A DNA stretch of 53,035 nucleotides. It comes from Ferroplasma sp037442045. GTDB taxonomy: Archaea > Thermoplasmatota > Thermoplasmata > Thermoplasmatales > Thermoplasmataceae. Shown here one piece after another: positions 1-8,977 of the stretch. A model generated the notes under the pieces. The model was given only the letters and a program-made list of their open reading frames with translations. It searched no databases and was not told the origin of the DNA. The position numbers and the translations under genes were made by a program. The DNA is taken from contig NZ_JBBIRC010000004.1 of the NCBI RefSeq assembly GCF_037442045.1, positions 1-53,035 of the forward strand, written 5' to 3'. Position 1 is the first letter of the stretch. Every line of letters begins with the position of its first letter.

Positions 1-217
1 ATGAAGAATGGAATAATAAAGAAGAATTAAATGACAAAACTATTATTGGCGTATCGGATCTTATGATTCTAAAGATAACCTATGGATTGAAATAGGTGGT
101 ACGTTTATGATGATGTATTCAAATTCAAAGAACGTAAAAAAGGCTATTGAAAGGACAAATAGCTTCAAGAGTGAAGTTTTAAATGAAAATAAAAAGGATA
201 TCAAATATGTAGTGTAG
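1..217 (+). pseudogene. decayed reading frame, unidentified
   Basis: No intact gene is present. One frame reads from about position 5 through a segment containing NDKTIIGVSDL, and after a frameshift near 60 another frame continues with KDNLWIEIGGTF to a TAG at 215-217. The amino acid composition looks coding, but I cannot name the family. It lies directly before a PIN-domain relic, so it may be remains of the same accessory locus. The frameshift supports a pseudogene. Confidence 0.3.
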
Positions 218-249
218 TATCGGAACTGGAAAAACACGATTTATTCAAG

Positions 250-478
250 CGTGAGTGAGTGAGCTATTGCAAGAAAAAATTATTTACCATATTGATGCGA
301 ATGTTATACTTGATTATTTGATTCCAGACAATAAAGATTTTTAGAAATTACAAAACGCAACTTAGAAAGAAAAGAATGGTGGATTGACATATACAGGATT
401 AACTCGCATGTTATTGGAGAGATTTCTACAAAGTTATTTAAAACAGCAGATTTAAAAATATATACAGCTATACAATAA
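250..478 (+). pseudogene. PIN-domain (VapC-like) toxin relic
   Basis: One frame from 273 reads EKIIYHIDANVILDYLIP and stops at TAG 342-344. A different frame from 347 reads on through KRNLERKEWW and INSHVIGEISTKLF to TAA at 476-478. The D-x-N-V-I-L-D-Y segment is the characteristic first strand of PIN nucleases, with the first catalytic aspartate, and the second part resembles the helical middle of a VapC protein. At least one frameshift and a shortened C-terminus mean it cannot make a normal toxin of about 130 residues. It ends about 50 nt from tRNA-Leu, a common neighbourhood for inserted DNA. The family call rests on a short motif. Confidence 0.5.
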
Positions 479-526
479 AATAGAAAAGGCTATAATTTGT
501 TTATATATGATTACTATTGGAACGAT

Positions 527-610
527 GCGGAGAGTGGGATTTGAACCCACGAATTCCTGCGAAAATGGACCCTGAATCCATCACCTTTGTCCTAGCTCGG
601 CAATCTCCGC
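527..610 (-). tRNA. tRNA-Leu(CAG)
   Basis: The minus strand folds as an 84-nt class II tRNA with acceptor arms GCGGAGA and TCTCCGC, a long variable arm and a TTCAAAT T-loop. The anticodon stem ATGGA/TCCAT encloses loop TTCAGGG, giving anticodon CAG (leucine, CUG codons). The 3' CCA is not encoded. Its 5' part overlaps the last 19 nt of the AGT-EndoV reading frame on the same strand. Confidence 0.95.
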
Positions 611-1509
611 TTCCTGAAAGCAACAGTTTCATTATGTGCTTTTTTCAATATGTATGGATATTTACCATTTCCTAATAACTTTATCTTTCTTATACTTGAC
701 TCCAGGCTTATCATGTTCCCAGGGCTAACTATTGTATGCTTATTTATGTAATATCCAAGTTTTTTATTATTGTAAATTATGTAGCCATCGGCATCAATTT
801 TACCTATAAGCAATGATTTTGCAACTCCGATTGTTTTTCTGTTCATTACAACACCAGCAAAGGTTGCAAGGCCACATTCCCTTGGATGCAGTAAACCGTT
901 TGCATCTATTAATAGCATGCCTGGAACTCCTTCAGAAAGCTTTTCTATAAATGGTGTTTCCCTGTAGCCAAGATATCCCGGTATATATGGAAAATTTACT
1001 TCCATTTCAATATTTTTAACATTATATTCCTCATTATCATATGATACAAGAGCTCCATATCCGGTTCTTCCAGAGTATGAAATATCTATTGCTGCAAAAT
1101 TTTCTTCTTCCAAATCGTCATCAAAATTTGCCATTTCTGCTATTTTTTCCTGTTCCTTCTGCAATTTAATTAATGGATAATCAGTTTTAAAATCGGCGAA
1201 AAATCTTTCATTGAAGTTTTCAATAATTCCATTGTTTATTATTATTCCATCTTTTTTCAGCCTTTTCTCTTTTTCCTCAATGCCCAATGCATATTTGCCC
1301 ATTCTTTTATCTGTATGGACTACCTTATAGCACGGTATTCCATCAGGATCATTGTTTATGGAAAGCATGTATCCCACAGCCCTTGCAGCCCTTATATCAC
1401 CAAGTGCCCTTGCCAGTTCACCATATGTTGTTATGTATCCTTCCGGAATCTGCTTTACCAGTCCATAAAAATAATCATAAAGATTTAAATTTGCATAATT
1501 CATATTCAA
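592..1509 (-). CDS. O6-alkylguanine-DNA alkyltransferase / endonuclease V fusion
   Basis: This is a two-domain DNA repair protein of 305 residues. Residues 1-95 are the DNA-binding and active-site half of an AGT (Ogt/MGMT), with the helix-turn-helix region TTYGELARALG and acceptor Cys60 in IPCYKVV; the usual motif is PCHRV, so a tyrosine replaces the histidine. Residues 130-305 are endonuclease V, with candidate metal and catalytic residues Asp142 (DISYSG), Tyr175 (PYIPG), Glu184 (YRET), Asp202 and His208 (HPREC), and the TIGVAKSLL segment. The AGT half should reverse O6-alkylguanine in a single-turnover reaction; EndoV nicks beside deaminated bases such as hypoxanthine. Such a fusion is known from Ferroplasma. 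The stop codon falls inside the downstream tRNA-Leu gene. Confidence 0.93.
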   Translation of the reverse strand: MNMNYANLNLYDYFYGLVKQIPEGYITTYGELARALGDIRAARAVGYMLSINNDPDGIPCYKVVHTDKRMGKYALGIEEKEKRLKKDGIIINNGIIENFNERFFADFKTDYPLIKLQKEQEKIAEMANFDDDLEEENFAAIDISYSGRTGYGALVSYDNEEYNVKNIEMEVNFPYIPGYLGYRETPFIEKLSEGVPGMLLIDANGLLHPRECGLATFAGVVMNRKTIGVAKSLLIGKIDADGYIIYNNKKLGYYINKHTIVSPGNMISLESSIRKIKLLGNGKYPYILKKAHNETVAFRKRRLPS

Positions 1510-1590
1510 TTATATTGATAATATATAAATTATTATTGAAATATATTCATTTCTATATTTATTCATTTTAAGAATTGTTTACTCATAAAC

Positions 1591-1600
1591 TTTATATTTT
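1591..1600 (+). promoter_or_regulatory. TATA box of the RND transporter gene
   Basis: TTTATATTTT is centred about 25 nt before the ATG at 1620. That spacing fits leaderless transcription and supports this ATG over the in-frame one at 1575, which lies upstream of the TATA box. Confidence 0.6.
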
Positions 1601-1619
1601 ACTGTGGCATTGCTTGTCA

Positions 1620-4346
1620 ATGTTTGAATCGTTCTTCTACAGAGTGGGAAAGTATGTCAAAAGAAACAAAAAGAAGATAATTGTATTCTGGATAATTTTA
1701 TTTTTGCTCATGGCATATCCTGCAACACTCATTTTCACTGATACTTCATATAATCTAAATAACTCACTGGTTACAAAAAATTCACAATCCAGCAAGGCAA
1801 ATGATATATTAACAACACAGTTTAACAGTTCATCAGACCCTTCTATAATTATTGTATCAAATAATACTTCAATAGATAATCTTACAATTAGCAGGGAAAT
1901 GCTTAATTTCCAGCATTCAATTGGTTCCTATTTAAAAAGTATAAATGTTGGATATAACAGGGCAACAAGCATTTATACAGTGGAAAATCAAACTTTAATG
2001 GGCTATTCAAGTAGTGCATATAAGCTTGAAAATGGAACAAAGGGCATGATTAAGTTTACACTTTTAAACTTATCAGAGGATAAATATAATGTAACAGAGA
2101 CTACAAAAAATATTAGTCGCAATACTTCGCTTTTGCCATTGCTTGACGAACTTGGCTTAACAACACCAAAAAACGTTACAGCTTTTGTACAGCGTGTAAA
2201 TAATACCATACGATCTCCTAAAAATTCATCAGCCATTGAAAATTATACTGTAAATCTTGTTGATTCAAGCCAGATATATTTAATAAATAATGTGAAACCT
2301 CTGGCAAATCCACTCATAAAAATTAACGTGCCATATTTTAACAACTATCTTTATGAATTATATAATAACACAGGAAATAATTACAGTGCTTTTGTGAGTG
2401 GCATTATACATAATACAACTTACAATGAATTGCCGGTTCTTCCTTCAGCCTATGCTTCATCCTCACTGATCAATAAAGGCAATTCAACATTAATTATGAT
2501 ATTTTCATATAAAACCAAGATTACCAGTGCACAACAGGCACATATCACATCAATGGAGAAAAGTTACAGCTCTAAAATTGAAAATAGTTCATATTATCTT
2601 GCAGGGTCATCAGTATCCAACAACCAGCTGGCCAGTGAGTCACTTCATGGGATGATCGTTGCACTGGTAATAGGAATAATAGTCTCAATATTTATTGTAG
2701 GATTATTCTTCAGGTCTCCTGTAGCTGCTTTTCTGCCATTTTTAATGTTTGTAACATCATCGGTAATAGCAGCTGGAATAAATGGCCTTCTTTACAAATA
2801 TGTATTTCATACAACAATATCGTTTATAACGCCAACACTGTTGCTGATACTTATTCTTGGAATTGCTTCAGATTATTCTGTATACATACTTTCCAGGTTC
2901 CGCAGTGAATTGAGGTCAAAAAATCCTGATGCAATACCTGAATCGTCAAAATGGGCCGGGCATGCAGTATTCACATCCGGGACCACGGTTGCAATATCTT
3001 ACCTTATATTATGGATATCAAATATACCAATTTTCAGTGATGCAGGCCTTACAAATGCCATTGCTGCTGTAGTTACCATTATAGTTGCCAATACATTTCT
3101 TATAGCAATACTTGCCCAGTGGCAGAATAAAGCTTACTGGCCCTCTAAAATTAAAGCAGGGCAGAAGCTCCCATTTGAAAAAGCCATGGAAAAAGTGGCA
3201 CATGTAACATTGAAGAACAAGAAGAAGATTATTGTAATTTTCCTTGTAGTAACCCTTGGAGCATTATTATTATATTCAACAACACCAACAAATATGGATC
3301 TGTTTGAATTAATACCTGCAAGCAGTGGTGTTCAGGCAACATCAGTAATAAACAGCTCACTGCACTATGACCTTTTTGATCCAGCTTACGTTATGGTTAA
3401 TTTTACATCACCATTTATAATAAATTCAACCGGCGGTGGCATTTCGTTTAACAGCACGGAATACAACCAGACACTTGCAATGGAAAATAAGCTTTTAGAT
3501 TCACCTGATGTGCACAGCGTATCGGGCCCCGGTTATCCATATGAAAAGGAAGTAAATTACACTGACCTTATATCTTCTCCGTTATACAGAAAAGAATACA
3601 TTAACCAGACGGCAACATATGTTGGGCATAATGATAAATCGGTAGAAATTGTAGTTTACCTTTCTAATGTTGCGTGGAGCAATCCGTCCACAAATTATGT
3701 TAATAAGATGCCTGCAATAGTAAGCAGTATTCAGGGAAGTGATTATAAAGCGTATGTTGGAGGAACAACAGAATACCTTAACAACGCATATTCATTTACA
3801 TCCCATTCATTTAATAATATGGTGCCAATTCTTGGCATAGCCATATTCATTATACTATTAATACAGCTTGCATCGGCACTGACTCCAGTAAGGCTTATAC
3901 TGATGGTGATGGCAGCAGTTATTATGGCACTCTCGGTTACATATATAATATTCTATTATCTTCTTCATCTTCCTGTAGTTATATTTTTGCCGCTCTTTGT
4001 ATTTATTACGCTTCTCGCCGTAGGGCTTGATTATGATATATTCATGATTACCAGGGTTCAGGAAGATATGGCGAAAGGCAAGAGCACTGAAGAAGCTGTG
4101 AAAAACTCAATAATAGAAAACGGTGGAGTTATAATAACTCTGGGAATGCTTCTTTTCGCAACATTCGGTGCTTTATATTTCAGCGGGCTGGGAATAATGG
4201 AAGAAATTGGAGTCGGGCTTGCACTTGGTGTTCTTATTGACACATTTGTCAGCTGGATGCTCTTCGTACCTGCAATAATGACTGTAATGGACAAATATAA
4301 CTGGTGGCCTTCAAAGATTGGAAAGAAGAAAGATACGGAAAAATAA
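1620..4346 (+). CDS. RND superfamily (MMPL-type) membrane transporter
   Basis: A 908-residue membrane protein with the duplicated RND layout: one N-terminal helix, a large Asn/Ser/Thr-rich extracytoplasmic domain (about 40-340), five to six helices, a second membrane helix with another outside domain (about 545-735), and a final helix bundle. Two proton-relay-like motifs are visible, SDYSVYILSRFR around Asp418 and DYDIFMITRVQ around Asp804, as expected for MMPL proteins that export lipids or hydrophobic compounds. Many NxS/NxT sites lie in the external loops, which would suit glycosylation in an acidophile. The start at 1620 is chosen from the TATA box. The substrate is unknown; lipid or solvent export is only the general role of the family. 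Confidence 0.9.
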   Translation: MFESFFYRVGKYVKRNKKKIIVFWIILFLLMAYPATLIFTDTSYNLNNSLVTKNSQSSKANDILTTQFNSSSDPSIIIVSNNTSIDNLTISREMLNFQHSIGSYLKSINVGYNRATSIYTVENQTLMGYSSSAYKLENGTKGMIKFTLLNLSEDKYNVTETTKNISRNTSLLPLLDELGLTTPKNVTAFVQRVNNTIRSPKNSSAIENYTVNLVDSSQIYLINNVKPLANPLIKINVPYFNNYLYELYNNTGNNYSAFVSGIIHNTTYNELPVLPSAYASSSLINKGNSTLIMIFSYKTKITSAQQAHITSMEKSYSSKIENSSYYLAGSSVSNNQLASESLHGMIVALVIGIIVSIFIVGLFFRSPVAAFLPFLMFVTSSVIAAGINGLLYKYVFHTTISFITPTLLLILILGIASDYSVYILSRFRSELRSKNPDAIPESSKWAGHAVFTSGTTVAISYLILWISNIPIFSDAGLTNAIAAVVTIIVANTFLIAILAQWQNKAYWPSKIKAGQKLPFEKAMEKVAHVTLKNKKKIIVIFLVVTLGALLLYSTTPTNMDLFELIPASSGVQATSVINSSLHYDLFDPAYVMVNFTSPFIINSTGGGISFNSTEYNQTLAMENKLLDSPDVHSVSGPGYPYEKEVNYTDLISSPLYRKEYINQTATYVGHNDKSVEIVVYLSNVAWSNPSTNYVNKMPAIVSSIQGSDYKAYVGGTTEYLNNAYSFTSHSFNNMVPILGIAIFIILLIQLASALTPVRLILMVMAAVIMALSVTYIIFYYLLHLPVVIFLPLFVFITLLAVGLDYDIFMITRVQEDMAKGKSTEEAVKNSIIENGGVIITLGMLLFATFGALYFSGLGIMEEIGVGLALGVLIDTFVSWMLFVPAIMTVMDKYNWWPSKIGKKKDTEK

Positions 4347-4371
4347 TTATACGTTGCTTAACTGTGGATAT

Positions 4372-4596
4372 ATGAAAACATTCCTTAAGGTGATATTTAA
4401 CAGCGAGGGTACAAAACCCAGTGAGATAGTGGGTAGATTAAGGTCGTTAGGCTTTTCCCTGATAAAAGGTGAACAGGATATGGTTTACAACTGGCCTGAC
4501 TCTGCAACAGCAGATGATGCAATATGGTTTGCAGATAAGATACAGGCCACGCTTCAGGGCTTTAATGTTTATTTCGAACTTGAAACTATGGATTGA
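4372..4596 (+). CDS. conserved small protein of unknown function
   Basis: A 74-residue acidic protein beginning MKTFLKVIFNSEG. I do not recognise a named family. Predicted secondary structure alternates strands and helices (strand 2-8, helix 14-25, strand 35-41, helix 46-60, strand 63-71), like a small ferredoxin-like or ACT-like alpha/beta fold; this is inference. The ATG at 4372 is preferred over an in-frame start inside the RND gene. Its 3' end overlaps the convergent Rpp21 gene by 28 nt. Confidence 0.6.
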   Translation: MKTFLKVIFNSEGTKPSEIVGRLRSLGFSLIKGEQDMVYNWPDSATADDAIWFADKIQATLQGFNVYFELETMD

Positions 4597-4880
4597 TTCT
4601 TATTTTCAAAAGGTATCCTTCTTATATTGCCACAGTACGGGCAGTGAATGATTACCATTTTGTTTTTTAATGAAATTTTAATATTTTTATACGGGGTTTT
4701 GCACTTTTTGCAGTAAGACCTCTTTATAGCAGGTTCTAAAGTAATGTTCATCCGCATTCCTATTTTTTCCATTAATTTAATATACCTTCGGGATAATTCA
4801 ATATTATCTGTTTTTCCCGCCTGTTCAAACAATTCCGCAATTCTTTTCCTTGAGATTTTCACAAGGATCTGATCTTTCAT
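4569..4880 (-). CDS. rnp4: RNase P protein component 4 (Rpp21/Rpr2)
   Basis: A 103-residue zinc-ribbon protein. The helical N-terminus (ISRKRIAELFEQA and RRYIKLMEKIGMRMNI) and the cysteine pairs Cys57/Cys60 (SYCKKC) and Cys80/Cys83 (CPYCG) followed by IRRIP match the archaeal Rpp21 subunit, which pairs with Rpp29 on the RNase P RNA in tRNA 5' processing. Length is normal for archaeal members. It is divergent from the phosphatase gene at 4921 with only 40 nt between starts, an AT-rich spacer that must hold both promoters. The 3' end overlaps the convergent small gene. Confidence 0.9.
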   Translation of the reverse strand: MKDQILVKISRKRIAELFEQAGKTDNIELSRRYIKLMEKIGMRMNITLEPAIKRSYCKKCKTPYKNIKISLKNKMVIIHCPYCGNIRRIPFENKNQSIVSSSK

Positions 4881-4920
4881 GTTCTATAAATATTTATTAA
4901 TATTATAAATATTGCCATGA

Positions 4921-5595
4921 ATGATTAAATTCATGATACTGGATGTGGATGGAACAATTACAGACCAGAACCGAATTATTTCACCTGACGCAATGAAAAA
5001 TATAAAGAATGGAATAGAAAAAGGATTGAATATATCGCTTATCAGCGGCAATGTCATACCAGTTATGTTCGGGCTTAAAACCTTTCTTGGAATCAATGGG
5101 CCGGTATTTGGGGAAAATGGTGGAATTATGTATTACAATGGAAAAATTGAAAAATTTTTCAGCAAAGAAAAGCCATTCAAATTTCTTGAGTATATATCGA
5201 CTATTTCATCTGCTACTGCGTATTTCACCAACCAGTGGCGTGAAACATCTGCTGCATTTTCCATGGATCCTGGTGATGTGGAAAAAGTGTCAACAGAAGC
5301 AAAGAAATGGAATCTTAATATTGTCGACAGTAAATTTACATGGCATATAATGAATCAGGGGGAAAACAAGGCATATGCAGTAAATATTATAAAAAACCTT
5401 TACGGGCTTAACTGGGATGAAATTCTCGTTGCTGGAGATTCAGATAATGATAATCCAATGTTTAACCTTCCTGTAAAAAAAGCATGCCCGGCCAATGCAA
5501 CAAATACCATAAAATCTTTAAGCGATTATATATCGCCAGAATCATATGGGAATGAAATAGGAGATATAATGCTTAAATTTAAAATATTACCTTAA
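4921..5595 (+). CDS. phosphoglycolate phosphatase, archaeal HAD type
   Basis: A 224-residue HAD-superfamily phosphatase. Motif I is LDVDGTIT with nucleophile Asp8 and Asp10, a Ser in LISGN serves as motif II, and motif IV is AGDSDNDNPMF near residue 172. The C2-type cap between motifs II and III and the length match the archaeal family typified by Thermoplasma acidophilum TA0175, which hydrolyses phosphoglycolate. The fold is certain from the motifs; the substrate is inferred from family similarity. It overlaps the convergent dihydroorotase gene by 9 nt. Confidence 0.85.
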   Translation: MIKFMILDVDGTITDQNRIISPDAMKNIKNGIEKGLNISLISGNVIPVMFGLKTFLGINGPVFGENGGIMYYNGKIEKFFSKEKPFKFLEYISTISSATAYFTNQWRETSAAFSMDPGDVEKVSTEAKKWNLNIVDSKFTWHIMNQGENKAYAVNIIKNLYGLNWDEILVAGDSDNDNPMFNLPVKKACPANATNTIKSLSDYISPESYGNEIGDIMLKFKILP

Positions 5596-6816
5596 ATCAT
5601 TTACATATTTTCCTGTTCTGCTGCCTGTAAGTTCTTTTTGATCTATAACGGTTTCACCCCGCAATATTACATAATCAGGAAATATTGCATCAAAGCCATT
5701 AAATGGAGAGCCTGGATTTTTTGAATGAAGCTTATAATCATCTATTCGATTCATGGAGGAAAAATCAACAGACATGAAATCTGCATAATTTCCGATTTTT
5801 ATTTCCCCTTTTTTAAGATTAAATAATTTTGCAGGATTTAATATGCAGGTTTTATAGAATATATCAAATGGCAATATTTTTTTATGTACAAGTGCCAGCA
5901 TTAGAGGGATTCTTGTTTCAACGCCGATGATTCCGGATTTGGCATATTCAAAATCAATTTTATCATTCTGTGTGTGTGGTGCGTGATCTGAAGAAACAGT
6001 GTTAAATTTTCCATTTATAAGCCCATTCAAAAGGCTTTCCTGAAGATCCTTTGACCTTAATGGAGGGTTTACCTTTCCATAGGGCCCAAGGGGCATATCT
6101 GTGTTAAGCAACGTATGGTGCGGTGTCACTTCCTTTATGTATGGAGTGTTTACATCGTGTGTTATGTGTGTAATAATTCCCTTTGAAAATTTCATGTTTT
6201 CTGCTTTTTTAATTGCAATGTCTTCACATTCCACTGGCCGTATAGATGAGTATTCCTTTAAATTTCTGGCTAAACCTGCATGGTTTTTAAGGCATTCACC
6301 ATCCTCTGCATGGAAAACTACCGGTATGCCCATTTTTTCTATTGATGCCAGTGATTCTTCAGTAATATTTCCAATTCCACCGGCATTTGTGGTTTCACCC
6401 ATGTAGATTTTTATTCCCGATGATTCTTTGCTGATTATATTTGCATTTGAACCGGTAAAATTTGAATATAATCCAAAATCACAGAAAGCTTTTCTTCTCA
6501 CTATTTCCAGCTTGTCCATGTATGCAGAATAGTTATCAATTTTAATTCTGTTATTCGGCATATCAAATACTGTTGTTGTTCCGCCGTAAATGGCTGAAAT
6601 AGAACCTGTAGAGAAATCCTCCTTTTCTGTTTCTCCAGGATCCCTGAAATGCACATGTGTATCGGTTCCTGCCGGAATAATTGCGTTTTTTAAAAGTTTC
6701 CGTTTCCCATTAATATGTTTTTTTATATCTGTTATAATTCCATTTTCAACTGCAACATCCAATTCCTGAAAAGTGTTCTGGAAAAAGAATTTTCCTGAGT
6801 ATACAGAATCATGCAT
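5587..6816 (-). CDS. pyrC: dihydroorotase
   Basis: A 409-residue amidohydrolase for the third step of pyrimidine synthesis (carbamoyl aspartate to dihydroorotate). Metal ligands His54 and His56 lie in GTDTHVHFRDPGE, the candidate carboxylated lysine in GIKIYMGE, further ligands in FHAED and ITHITHD, and the catalytic aspartate in SSDHAPHT. Length and motifs fit class I dihydroorotase rather than allantoinase or hydantoinase. No other pyrimidine gene is adjacent, so it appears to be a single-gene unit. Its 3' end overlaps the phosphatase gene by 9 nt. Confidence 0.92.
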   Translation of the reverse strand: MHDSVYSGKFFFQNTFQELDVAVENGIITDIKKHINGKRKLLKNAIIPAGTDTHVHFRDPGETEKEDFSTGSISAIYGGTTTVFDMPNNRIKIDNYSAYMDKLEIVRRKAFCDFGLYSNFTGSNANIISKESSGIKIYMGETTNAGGIGNITEESLASIEKMGIPVVFHAEDGECLKNHAGLARNLKEYSSIRPVECEDIAIKKAENMKFSKGIITHITHDVNTPYIKEVTPHHTLLNTDMPLGPYGKVNPPLRSKDLQESLLNGLINGKFNTVSSDHAPHTQNDKIDFEYAKSGIIGVETRIPLMLALVHKKILPFDIFYKTCILNPAKLFNLKKGEIKIGNYADFMSVDFSSMNRIDDYKLHSKNPGSPFNGFDAIFPDYVILRGETVIDQKELTGSRTGKYVNDLR

Positions 6817-6894
6817 ATAAACATATAATTGTAAAGTTAAAATAGATTGCCATTTTAAACGAAATAATTATATTAATAGTCAAAATAAGTAATA

Positions 6895-7968
6895 ATGAGA
6901 GAGAAAAAAATCTTTGATTATGTGAGAAACGTGGATTCAATACTTATAATGAATGGCGGTGAAAACCAGATTGATAAAACCTTTTTTTACCTGACAGGAG
7001 CAAAATCAGGCATATTTGAAGGATCAATACTGCATGTAAAGCCTGAAAAAGTAACGATAATAACATCTGCACTTGAAGAGGAAGCTGCAAAGGAAACTGG
7101 CTTTGATGTAATGGTATACAATGGCTCTTCTGAAAAAAATGAAATACTTAAAAATGCATTCAATGGGGATGTTAATGTTGGGCTTAATTATTCTGCACTT
7201 ACTCTGGACCTGTACAAGCAGCTTATGAGGATAATTCCAGATAAGGAATTCATAGATGTCTCACAGTCCATAGATGAAGCAAGAAAAATAAAGGATGAAT
7301 CAGAATTAAAAAATTTAAGGGAAGCTGCAAAAATAGCCAGTGACTCCTTTCAGGATTTTATAAAAACACTGAAAGAGGGAATGAAAGAATCGGAGCTGGC
7401 GGCAAATGTGGTTTATGCAATGATGAGAAACGGTGCGTCTGGTGAATCGTTCAAAACTATAGTTGCATTCGGTAAAAACTCTGCAATGCCACATTATATG
7501 CCGGGCAATGCAAAACTTAAGAAAAATGACTTTGTGCTTATTGATTACGGAGCTTTGTATAACAGGTACTGTTCTGATATGACCAGAACTGTTGTATTCG
7601 GAAGGGCTGATGAGAAACAAAAAGAAATGTATGAAACAGTGAGGGCTGCACAGGATGAAAGCAAAAAAGCATTGAAAGCAGGAATAAATGGAAAAGACAT
7701 AGATATGATTGCAAGAAAAATAATAGATGAAAAGTATCCAGGAAGATTCATTCACAGCCTGGGGCATGGTATTGGCCTGGATGTACACGACCACCCTGCA
7801 TTATCTCCCTCCATGGATTTCTTGCTGAAGCAAAATATGGTGGTAACTGATGAGCCTGGAGTCTATATTCCGGAAGTGGGCGGCGTGAGAATTGAAGACG
7901 ACTTAATCATAAAGAAAGACGGGCATGAAGAAATAACCAGTGCTACAAGGGAACTTCTGGAATTATAG
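6895..7968 (+). CDS. pepQ: Xaa-Pro aminopeptidase/dipeptidase, M24 family
   Basis: A 357-residue pita-bread metallopeptidase that removes or cleaves at proline-containing N-termini. The N-terminal creatinase-like domain spans about 1-125 and the catalytic domain the rest. Metal ligands are visible in LIDYGALYNRYCSDMTRTV (two aspartates), LGHGIGLDVHDHP (His291), TDEPGVYIP (Glu320) and GGVRIEDDL (Glu334). Length is typical of archaeal PepQ. The stop codon directly abuts the ATG of the primase gene, so the two are probably co-transcribed although their functions are unrelated. Confidence 0.9.
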   Translation: MREKKIFDYVRNVDSILIMNGGENQIDKTFFYLTGAKSGIFEGSILHVKPEKVTIITSALEEEAAKETGFDVMVYNGSSEKNEILKNAFNGDVNVGLNYSALTLDLYKQLMRIIPDKEFIDVSQSIDEARKIKDESELKNLREAAKIASDSFQDFIKTLKEGMKESELAANVVYAMMRNGASGESFKTIVAFGKNSAMPHYMPGNAKLKKNDFVLIDYGALYNRYCSDMTRTVVFGRADEKQKEMYETVRAAQDESKKALKAGINGKDIDMIARKIIDEKYPGRFIHSLGHGIGLDVHDHPALSPSMDFLLKQNMVVTDEPGVYIPEVGGVRIEDDLIIKKDGHEEITSATRELLEL

Positions 7969-8976
7969 ATGATAACATCAAATTTTTTTGTTGATTTCAG
8001 GCTTATTCGTGATGAGAAGCGCATGGATGAAATAGTGAATTCAATTGACATTAATGCCCGAAGAGTTGTTGTTGAAGCATTTGATTACTTAAATGGGCTT
8101 GTTAGAAAATATTCAGATAATCAAGGATATAATATTACAATGAGCAAAAATGCGTTTGCCATTGCCATGTGGATGCTGCGGTATATAAATGAGCAGGGAA
8201 TGACATCAAGATTTGTTATAACACAGAGAGACGTTTTTGAGCTGGAACTTTACAGAATTTCCAGGGATGATAATGAAGCCATAATTCTTTACTGTGACAG
8301 CGCAGGCATAGAGGCTACTACAGAAGGCGGCTCATTTAGAATACCATTTGATTTCTTCATAAAAAATAATAAAAAAATTTCAGGTTACAAATACAGGCTT
8401 ATATATCAGAAAATTAAAAATGGATTTATTGATATAAGCAAGGAGCAGTTCGCGCATCTTTTGCGTGAAGATTTTGTGGTTAAAATTATGGATACCTATA
8501 ACAGCATCAACATGGGTGATTCACAGAACATCTTTAGAAAGTATACAGGAACGCTTGATAAAATAAAGAGGGAGTATCTGGAAATAAAGGCAAAAAATAC
8601 CATATCACTGGGAGATGTCGATTTTTCAATCTTTCCTCCATGCATAAAGGAGTATATTAATGAGATAAGGGACGGAGGAAACCCATCGCATCTGGCGAGG
8701 CTTACACTGGCAACATTCCTGCACCATATTGGAATGGAAAATGAAGATATTACAAAAATATTCAGGAGTACTGCTGATTTTGATGAAAGCAGTGCAACAT
8801 ACCAGATTAACCATTTAACCGGGAAAATATCTGGAACTGAATACAGCCCGCCTAAATGCGCAACATTAAAGTCGAATAGTCTTTGCTACATGGGAGATGA
8901 TCCTGTTTGCAAAATAATAAAGCATCCAATGCAGTATTATGAATACAAAAAGAGAAGGAATGGAAAAAAGAAATAA
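7969..8976 (+). CDS. priL: DNA primase large subunit PriL
   Basis: A 335-residue regulatory subunit of the archaeo-eukaryotic primase, which initiates RNA/DNA primers together with PriS (not in this window). Four conserved cysteines for the 4Fe-4S cluster are present: Cys225 in FPPCIKEY, Cys297 in PPKCATL, Cys306 in LCYMG and Cys314 in VCKIIKHP. The helical C-terminal domain with LARLTLATFLHHIG is characteristic. The ATG follows the pepQ stop without a spacer. The gene ends 1 nt before the convergent SRP19 stop. Confidence 0.93.
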   Translation: MITSNFFVDFRLIRDEKRMDEIVNSIDINARRVVVEAFDYLNGLVRKYSDNQGYNITMSKNAFAIAMWMLRYINEQGMTSRFVITQRDVFELELYRISRDDNEAIILYCDSAGIEATTEGGSFRIPFDFFIKNNKKISGYKYRLIYQKIKNGFIDISKEQFAHLLREDFVVKIMDTYNSINMGDSQNIFRKYTGTLDKIKREYLEIKAKNTISLGDVDFSIFPPCIKEYINEIRDGGNPSHLARLTLATFLHHIGMENEDITKIFRSTADFDESSATYQINHLTGKISGTEYSPPKCATLKSNSLCYMGDDPVCKIIKHPMQYYEYKKRRNGKKK

Positions 8977-8977
8977 T

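Noticed and set aside
1287..1571. Open frame on the plus strand opposite AGT-EndoV
   Set aside because: It is a shadow of the well-supported repair gene, with Cys/His-rich low-quality composition.
7315..7794. 159-codon minus-strand frame inside pepQ
   Set aside because: It lies fully inside a gene with complete catalytic motifs and has no family-like sequence.
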